Shown here: piece by piece, positions 1-5,640 of the stretch
How positions within the stretch are numbered: position 1 is the stretch's first letter
Layout of the letters: each line of letters starts with the position of its first letter
Source: Planctomycetota bacterium
GTDB lineage: Bacteria > Planctomycetota > Planctomycetia > Gemmatales > Gemmataceae
Direction: 5' to 3'
DNA: 11,330 nt
Assembly (NCBI GenBank): GCA_018970845.1
Contig: JAGWVO010000095.1
Location: forward strand, 1-11,330
Made by a program: the position numbers and the translations under genes
The notes under the pieces: generated by a model
Told to the model about the DNA's origin: nothing
The model's database searches: none
The model's input: the letters and a program-made list of their open reading frames with translations, nothing else

Positions 1-78
1 AGCCATGTGAAATTGCGGGAATGGGTGGAACTCGACGCCAAGCCGGTCGTGGTGGAGTTGCCGGCGGTCGGTAATTGA
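1..78 (+). CDS. Possible 3' end of an unidentified gene (partial)
   Basis: From the first base of the window, frame 1 is open for 25 codons and ends with TGA at 76-78. The visible residues end in KPVVVELPAVGN. The stretch is too short to assign to a family and I do not recognise it. The case for a real gene is that it fills the space up to the convergent DUF1501 gene, leaving only 9 nt between the two stop codons, as is usual in this dense sequence. A 25-codon open frame in high-G+C DNA can also arise by chance, so confidence is low. The beginning of the gene would lie left of the window. Confidence 0.4.
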   Translation, partial: SHVKLREWVELDAKPVVVELPAVGN

Positions 79-87
79 CCAAGCCTT

Positions 88-1509
88 TTAGGCCAGGATC
101 TCGCCCAGCACCCGGCCCCGGCTGATCGGCAGCGGACGGTTCTCCAGGTCGCGGACTTCGGTGTCCGGCGCGTGGCCCAGGCAGTGGAAAACCGTCGCCA
201 GGAAGTCGCAGGGACGAACCGGGTCGCGAGCGACCTCGGCGGCGTGCTTGTCGCTGGCTCCCAGCACCGTGCCTCCCTTGATCCCGCCCCCGGCCAGGGC
301 GATTGAAAACACCCGGCCCCAATGATCCCGGCCCCCGCGGGCGTTGAACCTTGGAGTGTGGCCGAACTCGGAAATCCAGCAGACAAGCGTCTCGTCGAGC
401 ATCCCGCGCTCGTCGAGGTCGGTGACAAGGGCGGAAAACGCCAGGTCGGTTGGCGGAATCAGCCAACCCTTGATCGATTCATTGTGCTTCTCGTGGGTGT
501 CCCAGCCCCCGCCGTTGGGCTTGTTCTTGTCGTGGTTGGCCCACTGCACCTGCACCAGCGAAACTCCCGCCTCGACCAGGCGCCGGGCCAGCAGCACGCA
601 CTGGCCGTATTTGGTGCGCCCGTAACGATCGCGGACCTTGTCGGATTCGCGGGCCATGTCGAACGCCACGCGCGCCTGCCTGCCCGAAACCAGGTCGAGG
701 GCGCGTTGGGCGTGCATGTCGAAGGTGGAACCGGCGGCCGGCGAAAGGATCGCATCGGCCCGGCGATTGACCTGGTCGAGCAGCGAACGCCTTAGCCCCA
801 GCATTTCCGGATGAAAGCCACCCTTGGCGTCGCCGCCCGGCATCGAAAAATGCGGGTCGGATGGATCGCAATCGAGAAACCATGGGTCGTTCCTGCGGCC
901 AAGGAAACCGGCATCGGTTCCCGGCCACGGATCTTGACCATTGTTGTTGGCGATGCGCTGGGGCATCGAGATGGCGGCGGGCAGTCCGCCGCGACCAGGA
1001 CGGATCGCCTGCACCAGGGCGGCGAATGACGGCCAGTCGTTCGGCTTGCCGGGCTTGGCATTCTCACGGTTGAGGGGCACATGGGGAACGCCCGTGAGCA
1101 TCTGGTATCCGCTTGTGGAATGCGCGTTGTCAAGCGTTACCATCGAGCGGATCACAGCCACCTTGTCGGTGATGGCCGCGGTGAGCGGCATGAGTTCACC
1201 CACGCGAAGTCCGGGGGTGCGCGTGGCGATGGTTCCAAAGGCGCCGCGGATTTCGGCGGGCGCCTCCGGCTTGGGATCCCAGGTCTCGTGGTGGGCGATG
1301 CCGCCGGTGTTGAAGAGAACGATGGCCGACTTGGCCTTGCCCGAGGCGCCGCCCGCTTTGGCGCGAAGCCATCCGGCAAGCGAAAGCGAGCCCAACCCCA
1401 CCCCGCCGGCGCGCAGCCATTCGCGGCGGCTGACGCCGTCACACAAGGGAATGGAAGGACCGATGATCCTGAGCATGGGCCATATCCTGAAGATACGCGT
1501 GAGTTTCAT
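88..1509 (-). CDS. DUF1501 family protein, Tat-exported, stand-alone subtype
   Basis: This is a 473-residue DUF1501 protein. The family is large in Planctomycetota, resembles the alkaline phosphatase/sulfatase fold, and has no settled biochemical function. Residues 23-32 read CDGVSRREWL and are followed by a hydrophobic stretch at about 35-48, a typical twin-arginine export signal, so the mature protein is probably periplasmic or outside the cytoplasmic membrane. Family landmarks are VLFNTGGIAHHETWDPKP (64-81), WDTHEKHN (336-343), SEFGHTP (380-386) and GRDHWG (393-398), probably part of the metal-binding region. The C-terminus (FHCLG near 441, then RPLPISRG at 458-465) belongs to a different DUF1501 subtype from the two other copies in this window. 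The ATG at 1509 has GGAG 8 nt upstream. An in-frame ATG at 1476 (residue 12) has AGGA 8 nt upstream and gives the MLRI... start common in relatives, so either start is possible. No DUF1553 partner adjoins it on the same strand; upstream is the divergent pnuC. Confidence 0.93.
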   Translation of the reverse strand: MKLTRIFRIWPMLRIIGPSIPLCDGVSRREWLRAGGVGLGSLSLAGWLRAKAGGASGKAKSAIVLFNTGGIAHHETWDPKPEAPAEIRGAFGTIATRTPGLRVGELMPLTAAITDKVAVIRSMVTLDNAHSTSGYQMLTGVPHVPLNRENAKPGKPNDWPSFAALVQAIRPGRGGLPAAISMPQRIANNNGQDPWPGTDAGFLGRRNDPWFLDCDPSDPHFSMPGGDAKGGFHPEMLGLRRSLLDQVNRRADAILSPAAGSTFDMHAQRALDLVSGRQARVAFDMARESDKVRDRYGRTKYGQCVLLARRLVEAGVSLVQVQWANHDKNKPNGGGWDTHEKHNESIKGWLIPPTDLAFSALVTDLDERGMLDETLVCWISEFGHTPRFNARGGRDHWGRVFSIALAGGGIKGGTVLGASDKHAAEVARDPVRPCDFLATVFHCLGHAPDTEVRDLENRPLPISRGRVLGEILA

Positions 1510-1612
1510 TCATATTGCTCCATCCATCGGCAGAAGCAAGGCCGCAAATGAGGTTCCCGACTCGCTTTCCGATTACCATGGATCCATGGGCCAATGATCC
1601 GGGGCTGAACGC
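1510..1612. promoter_or_regulatory. Divergent intergenic region between DUF1501 gene and pnuC operon
   Basis: These 103 nt separate two divergently transcribed start codons, so both promoters probably lie here or just inside the flanking genes. I could not find a convincing -35/-10 pair on either strand. On the minus strand it includes a GGAG ribosome binding site (CTCC at 1518-1521 as read on the plus strand). A 14-bp perfect palindrome lies at 1576-1589. An in-frame TGA at 1595-1597 rules out any pnuC start upstream of 1598. Confidence 0.55.
1576..1589. promoter_or_regulatory. 14-bp perfect palindrome, possible operator
   Basis: CCATGGATCCATGG equals its own reverse complement across all 14 bases. 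Its last base is 23 nt upstream of the pnuC start codon, within the divergent intergenic region. A dimeric repressor bound here would be well placed to control the pnuC operon, and perhaps the opposing gene as well. No regulator gene is visible in the window, and this NadR lacks the helix-turn-helix domain that makes the enterobacterial protein a repressor. The palindrome itself is certain; its role is inferred. Confidence 0.35.
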
Positions 1613-2281
1613 ATGGATATTCCGGTTCCATCGCCGGCGCCCGGCACGGCCAATTCCCTGTGGGTCGCCGCGCTGGAGCTGGTTCATTCGGCAGTGACCC
1701 AAGCCTCGCCATGGGAGTTGGCGGGGTTCGTCACGGGGCTTGCATGCGTCTGGCTTGTGGTTGTCAGGCATATCTGGAATTTCCCCATCGGCATCGCCAG
1801 TTGCGCCTGCTTCATCGTTCTGTTCTGCCAGCAACGCCTGTTCGGCGAGGCCGCCCTTCAAGTGGTTTTCATCATCATGAACTTCCATGGCTGGATCCTC
1901 TGGTCCGTCCGACCGCGGGAGAACGATGACGCCCAAGGAATCGGACATGCCGCGACCACCGAGGCCATCGCGCTCACCATCGGCATGGTGCCGCTGACGG
2001 GTACACTCTGGGGGCTGCTGACCTTGCTGAACGGGTCAGCCCCGCTGCTTGACGCGGTGATCACCGCCCTGAGCCTGATCGCGCAGTGGCTGTTGAACAG
2101 GAAGCGGATCGAAAGTTGGCCTGTATGGATCGTGGTTGATGTCTTGACGATTACCCTGGGCGTCTGGAGAGGCCTTTATCTTCTGGCGGCGCTTTACATC
2201 TCGTACCTTGCCATGTGTGTCGCCGGCTGGCTGCAATGGCGCGCCAGCATGAACGATCGCGGAGGTATCAACAGTGCCTGA
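1613..2281 (+). CDS. pnuC: PnuC-type nicotinamide riboside transporter
   Basis: This is a 222-residue inner-membrane protein of the PnuC family, which lets nicotinamide riboside (or, in some members, another vitamin precursor) cross the membrane by facilitated diffusion. Uptake is driven by phosphorylation inside the cell. About seven hydrophobic segments can be placed at roughly 36-52, 58-75, 80-98, 118-138, 143-162, 168-186 and 188-208. Family signatures are RHIWNFPIG at 52-60, LQVVF...HGWILW at 82-97, and AQWLLNRKRIESWPVWIVVD at 157-176. Length fits the family. The ATG at 1613 is the first possible start after an in-frame stop at 1595-1597; the ribosome site is weak (GGGG 8 nt upstream). 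The 3' end overlaps nadR by 8 nt, so the two are probably translationally coupled. The NadR neighbour supports nicotinamide riboside as the substrate over thiamin or riboflavin, which related PnuT and PnuX proteins carry. Substrate specificity is inferred from that context. Confidence 0.93.
   Translation: MDIPVPSPAPGTANSLWVAALELVHSAVTQASPWELAGFVTGLACVWLVVVRHIWNFPIGIASCACFIVLFCQQRLFGEAALQVVFIIMNFHGWILWSVRPRENDDAQGIGHAATTEAIALTIGMVPLTGTLWGLLTLLNGSAPLLDAVITALSLIAQWLLNRKRIESWPVWIVVDVLTITLGVWRGLYLLAALYISYLAMCVAGWLQWRASMNDRGGINSA
2261..2265 (+). promoter_or_regulatory. Ribosome binding site fixing the GTG start of nadR
   Basis: GGAGG lies inside the end of pnuC and ends 8 nt before the GTG at 2274. 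This strong, well-spaced site supports a GTG start and coupled translation with pnuC. Confidence 0.75.
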
Positions 2282-3281
2282 CAGGGGCCTGGTCATCGGG
2301 AAGTTCTATCCGCCCCACCGCGGCCACAAGCACCTCATCGACACGGCGGCCGCGAACTCCGACGAGGTTCATGTGATCGTGTGCGACAGGAAGGGCGAGG
2401 ACCCTCCCGCTCACATGAGGGCCGGTTGGATCCGCGAGATTCATCCGGCGGTGAAAGTGATGGTGGTCGAAGACACATACGATCCTGATGATTCGGAACT
2501 GTGGGCCAACCTCACCAGGCGGTGGCTCGGATTCATCCCCGATGCCGTCTACACTTCCGAGGACTACGGGCACGCCTACAGCCGATTCCTCGGCACCCGG
2601 CATGTGCAGGTGGACAAACCCCGGAGCGCCTTTCCCGTCTCGGGAACCATGGTGAGGGCCGATCCGCTCGGTAGCTGGGAATTCCTCGAACCTCCCGTGC
2701 GCGCCCATTACGCGATCAGGGTCGTGCTGCTCGGGGCCGAGTCGACGGGCAAAACCACCCTGGCGGAAAGGCTCGCCTCGTCGCTGGACACGATCGCCGT
2801 GCCAGAATTCGGTCGCACCTACACCGAGGAGAAAATCAAGGCGGGCAACGGGTCGGAATGGAGTTCCAGCGAGTTTGTCACCATCGCCTCGCGCCAGGCG
2901 GCCATGGCCGACGCCGCCGCCAGGATTTGCAACAAGGTCGTTGTCTGCGACACCGACGCTTTCGCCACGGCGATATGGCACAGGCGATACATGGGAAGCC
3001 GGTCGGCGGAGGTCGAGGCGATCGCCGCCGCCGAAAAAGCCCCCGACCTTTGCATCCTCACCGATGTCAACACCCCCTTCGTCGCGGATGGCACACGCGA
3101 CGGCGAGATGATCAGGGGATGGATGGACCAGGTTTTCCGCGAGGAGTTGGCCCGCTCGGGAAGGCGCTTCATCGAGGTCTCGGGGCCTATCGAAACGCGC
3201 CTGCAAGAATGCCTGAAGGCTGTGCGGGCGCTCATAAAACCACCAATGAAAGATCCGAAAATATATCAGGAGTTCCCATGA
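2274..3281 (+). CDS. nadR: Bifunctional NadR: NMN adenylyltransferase / ribosylnicotinamide kinase
   Basis: This is a 335-residue cytoplasmic enzyme with two domains that turns nicotinamide riboside into NAD in two ATP-dependent steps. The N-terminal nucleotidyltransferase domain (about 4-140) has GKFYPPHRGHKH at 9-20, the GxFxPxHxGH nucleotide-binding motif, and the later motif VSGTMVR at 122-128. It would join NMN to AMP to make NAD. The C-terminal kinase domain (about 147-325) has the Walker A loop GAESTGKT at 154-161, EFGRTYTEEK at 178-187, the acidic motif CDTD at 225-228 and NTPFVADGTRD at 266-276, and would phosphorylate nicotinamide riboside to NMN. These motifs line up with the Haemophilus enzyme as I remember it. 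It lacks the helix-turn-helix region that precedes these domains in E. coli NadR (about 410 residues), so it should be an enzyme and not a repressor. The start is GTG with a good ribosome site. It overlaps pnuC by 8 nt and the deacetylase gene by 4 nt. Confidence 0.95.
   Translation: MPDRGLVIGKFYPPHRGHKHLIDTAAANSDEVHVIVCDRKGEDPPAHMRAGWIREIHPAVKVMVVEDTYDPDDSELWANLTRRWLGFIPDAVYTSEDYGHAYSRFLGTRHVQVDKPRSAFPVSGTMVRADPLGSWEFLEPPVRAHYAIRVVLLGAESTGKTTLAERLASSLDTIAVPEFGRTYTEEKIKAGNGSEWSSSEFVTIASRQAAMADAAARICNKVVVCDTDAFATAIWHRRYMGSRSAEVEAIAAAEKAPDLCILTDVNTPFVADGTRDGEMIRGWMDQVFREELARSGRRFIEVSGPIETRLQECLKAVRALIKPPMKDPKIYQEFP
3268..3272 (+). promoter_or_regulatory. Ribosome binding site for the deacetylase gene
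   Basis: AGGAG lies within the last codons of nadR. It is 5 nt before the ATG at 3278 and 8 nt before the second ATG at 3281. By spacing the second ATG is slightly favoured; both give essentially the same protein. Confidence 0.65.
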
Positions 3282-4219
3282 TGTGGTACCTCACCGACAA
3301 GCGCCATCTCGACCATGCCACCGGCGCCGGACACCCCGAACGGCCCGACAGGCTGAAGGCGGTTTGGAAAGCCCTCGAGGCCAAGGGAATCGCGGAAAAG
3401 CTGCGCCCGTTGGAATACAGGCCGGCGACCCTTGATGCCGTCGCTCGGGTTCACGCGCCGGCCATGTTCGCCAAGGCAAGGGACCTGGCCAAGTCCGGGG
3501 GCGGACACCTCGACGCCGACACCCCGGTATGTCCGGCATCGCCAGAAATCGCGCTTCTGGCCGCCGGCGCCGCATGCGCCGCGGTGGAGGCGGTTTGCAA
3601 GGCCGACGCCGGTTCGAGGCGCGCCTTCTGCGCCATCCGCCCGCCCGGACACCACGCCACTCCCACCAAGGCGATGGGGTTTTGCATCGTCAACAGCGTG
3701 GCGGTGGCGGCCCGACACGCGCAGGCCGTTGGCGGCATCGGACGCGTCCTCATCCTCGACTGGGATGTGCACCATGGCAACGGCACGCAGGACATCTTCT
3801 ACGAGGATTCCTCCGTGTTCTTCATAAGCATCCACCGCTATGGAAACGGCTTTTATCCCGGAACGGGAAATCCGTCGGAAACGGGGGCCGGAAAGGGATC
3901 GGGCGCCACGCTCAACCTCGCCGCGCATCCGGGAATCGGGCATGCCGCCTATTTGGGACTGATGGACAGGGCCCTTGAAGCCGCGCGCCGTTTCAAGCCC
4001 GAGTTGGTGCTGCTGAGCGCCGGGTTCGACGCGTGCGCCGATGATCCGGTGGGGGATATCGGCCTGAAGCCGGAAATATTCGGTGAGCTGACGAGGCGGG
4101 TTCTCGACCTGGCGAACGACACCGCCGGCGGGCGGGTCGTTTCGCTGCTGGAAGGGGGCTACAACCTGGAGCGCCTGGGGGCCAGCGCGGCCCATCACGC
4201 CGCCGCCCTGGCCGGATGA
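3278..4219 (+). CDS. Zn-dependent histone deacetylase family amidohydrolase
   Basis: This is a 313-residue single-domain member of the arginase/deacetylase fold, the family of HDACs, AcuC and acetylpolyamine amidohydrolases. It would remove acetyl or other acyl groups from lysine side chains or polyamines, probably in the cytoplasm since no signal peptide is seen. Motifs are N-terminal HPERPDR (19-25), RPPGHHA (121-127) with the catalytic His pair, LDWDVHHGNGTQ (160-171) with zinc ligands Asp163 and His165, SAGFDA (247-252) with zinc ligand Asp251, and LEGGYN (291-296) with catalytic Tyr295. All key residues are present, so it should be active. The RPPGHHA form is typical of bacterial class II-like enzymes. 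The start is ATG at 3278 (or 3281), and its ATGA overlaps the nadR stop. The same frame stays open upstream to 2858, but that stretch lies inside nadR and is not coding. Unlike sirtuins it does not consume NAD, so the operon link is not explained by its reaction. Substrate is unknown. Confidence 0.94.
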   Translation: MMWYLTDKRHLDHATGAGHPERPDRLKAVWKALEAKGIAEKLRPLEYRPATLDAVARVHAPAMFAKARDLAKSGGGHLDADTPVCPASPEIALLAAGAACAAVEAVCKADAGSRRAFCAIRPPGHHATPTKAMGFCIVNSVAVAARHAQAVGGIGRVLILDWDVHHGNGTQDIFYEDSSVFFISIHRYGNGFYPGTGNPSETGAGKGSGATLNLAAHPGIGHAAYLGLMDRALEAARRFKPELVLLSAGFDACADDPVGDIGLKPEIFGELTRRVLDLANDTAGGRVVSLLEGGYNLERLGASAAHHAAALAG

Positions 4220-4226
4220 GACGGGT

Positions 4227-5636
4227 TCACGCCAAGACTGATTCGATCACCTTGCCGTGGACATCGGTCAGCCTGCGGTCGATGCCGTTGTGGCGCACCG
4301 TGAGCTTCTCATGGTCGATTCCCAGCAGGTGCAGGATGGTCGCGTGCATGTCGTGCCCGGTGGTCTTGTCCACGGCGGCCTGATAGCCCCATTCGTCGCT
4401 TTCGCCATGGGACACGCCGCCCTTGACGCCGGCACCCCATAGCCAGCTCACGAACGACCCGCCGTTGTGGTCGCGGCCGGTCGAACCCTGGGCGAACGGC
4501 GTGCGGCCGAACTCGGTCGTCCAGACCACCAGCGTGTCCTCGTCGAGTCCGCGGGCCCGAAGGTCTCGCAGCAAGGCGGCGATCGGACGGTCGACGCTGG
4601 CGGCCATCGGCGGCAATTCCCTCACGATGCTTCCGTGGTTGTCCCAGTTGTTGGTCGCGCCCTGCGGCCCGCTCCACACCTGGACGAACCGCACGCCCCG
4701 CTCCACCAGCCTGCAGGCCAGGAGGCAGCGCCTGCCGAAATCATCCGTGGGTTTTTCACCGACGCCGTAAGCCTTGTGAGCCATCGCCGGTTCCCGGGAA
4801 ATGTCGAACGCCTCGGGCGCGCTCGCCTGCATCCGCGCCGCCAACTCGTACGAAGCCACCCGTGAGGCGAGCCGGGAGTCTCCCGGGTGGCGTTCGGCAT
4901 GGGCCCGGTTCAGCCGCGACAGCATGGCCAGCCCGTCGGCATCCGCCTCCCGGGTGGCGAACGGGAACGACGGCGGCGGGAAAAGGTCGGGCACGGGGCG
5001 GGCGGCGCCGGCGTTGATCACCATTCCCTGGTGCGCGGCGGGAAGGAACCCCGAGGAAAAGCATCCCTGCTGGTTGTAGGGCAGGCCACGGGCGTCGGGC
5101 AGCACCACGAAGGTCGGAAGGTTGTCGGCGATGTTCCCCAAAGCATGGGAAATCCACGAACCCATGCAGGGAAACCCCGGAAGGGTGAATCCCGTCGTCA
5201 TCAGGTAGGCGCCCTGCCCATGGACATTCGTCTTGGACTGCATCGCCATCAGGAAGGCCATCTCGTCCACCAGTCGGGCCTGCTCGGGAAACACCTCGCT
5301 CACCCAGCGGCCCGATTGCCCGTGCCTGCGGAAACTGAACGGGCTTTTCATGATCGCCCCGGGCATGGCGGTGAAACCCTCGGGCTTCACCTTGGGCCCC
5401 AGGTTCTGGCCATGCAGCTTTTCCAAGGCGGGCTTGTGGTCGAAGGTGTCCATCGGGCTGGCGCCGCCGTTCATGAACAATTCGATCACCCGGCGCGCCC
5501 GCGGCCTGTGGTGCAGTCCGCCATGAACCGTCGAAGGCCCCGCCAGGCCATCACGGGCCAGCATCGCCGAGATGGCCACGCCGGCGAATCCCGAAGCGAT
5601 GCCTTCCAGCAGGTTCCTGCGATCAAGCTGGCCCAT
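4227..5636 (-). CDS. DUF1501 family protein (second copy), last gene of the minus-strand operon
   Basis: This is a 469-residue DUF1501 protein with a full set of family landmarks: ELFMNGGASPMDTFDHKP (52-69), VQVWSG (318-323), WDNHG (331-335), TEFGRTP (374-380), GRDHNGGSF (387-395), GVKGG (403-407), HDMHATILHLLGIDHEKLT (428-446) and RLTDVHGKV (455-463). Acidic and histidine residues in the TEFGRTP and GRDH region resemble metal ligands of phosphatase/sulfatase-fold enzymes, but no activity is established. The N-terminus has DRRNLLEG at 5-12 followed by a hydrophobic stretch, consistent with Tat export. I chose the ATG at 5636: it lies 4 nt after the stop of the DUF1553 gene and has GGAG 7 nt upstream. 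The frame runs back to 5714, but that would overlap the neighbouring gene for no reason. It is paired with the cytochrome-type DUF1549/DUF1553 gene just upstream. Seven nt separate its stop from that of the convergent deacetylase gene. Confidence 0.94.
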   Translation of the reverse strand: MGQLDRRNLLEGIASGFAGVAISAMLARDGLAGPSTVHGGLHHRPRARRVIELFMNGGASPMDTFDHKPALEKLHGQNLGPKVKPEGFTAMPGAIMKSPFSFRRHGQSGRWVSEVFPEQARLVDEMAFLMAMQSKTNVHGQGAYLMTTGFTLPGFPCMGSWISHALGNIADNLPTFVVLPDARGLPYNQQGCFSSGFLPAAHQGMVINAGAARPVPDLFPPPSFPFATREADADGLAMLSRLNRAHAERHPGDSRLASRVASYELAARMQASAPEAFDISREPAMAHKAYGVGEKPTDDFGRRCLLACRLVERGVRFVQVWSGPQGATNNWDNHGSIVRELPPMAASVDRPIAALLRDLRARGLDEDTLVVWTTEFGRTPFAQGSTGRDHNGGSFVSWLWGAGVKGGVSHGESDEWGYQAAVDKTTGHDMHATILHLLGIDHEKLTVRHNGIDRRLTDVHGKVIESVLA

Positions 5637-5640
5637 CGGC

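Noticed and set aside
83..93. Small inverted repeat GCC-TTTTA-GGC between the convergent stop codons
   Set aside because: A 3-bp stem without a following T tract is too weak to call a terminator.
1510..1612. NAD-responsive or TPP riboswitch upstream of pnuC
   Set aside because: Some pnuC-type genes have such leaders, but I could not recognise the conserved core of either class, and the space before the start codon is short.
941..1948. Open frames on both strands spanning the divergent intergenic region between the first DUF1501 gene and pnuC
   Set aside because: They overlap well-supported genes over most of their length, show no motifs, and would remove the only space for promoters.
2858..3277. 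Open frame extending the deacetylase gene 420 nt upstream into nadR
   Set aside because: The added residues are Arg/Gly/His-rich and unlike the family. The deacetylase family's normal N-terminus begins right after 3278, with a ribosome site and an ATGA overlap there.
2268..4198. Two long open frames on the minus strand (about 310 codons each) opposite nadR and the deacetylase gene
   Set aside because: They mirror strongly supported genes, have compositions typical of antisense frames in high-G+C DNA, and show no family motifs.
4220..4226. Terminator between the convergent operons
   Set aside because: Only 7 nt separate the stop codons, and I found no stable hairpin followed by a T tract on either side.
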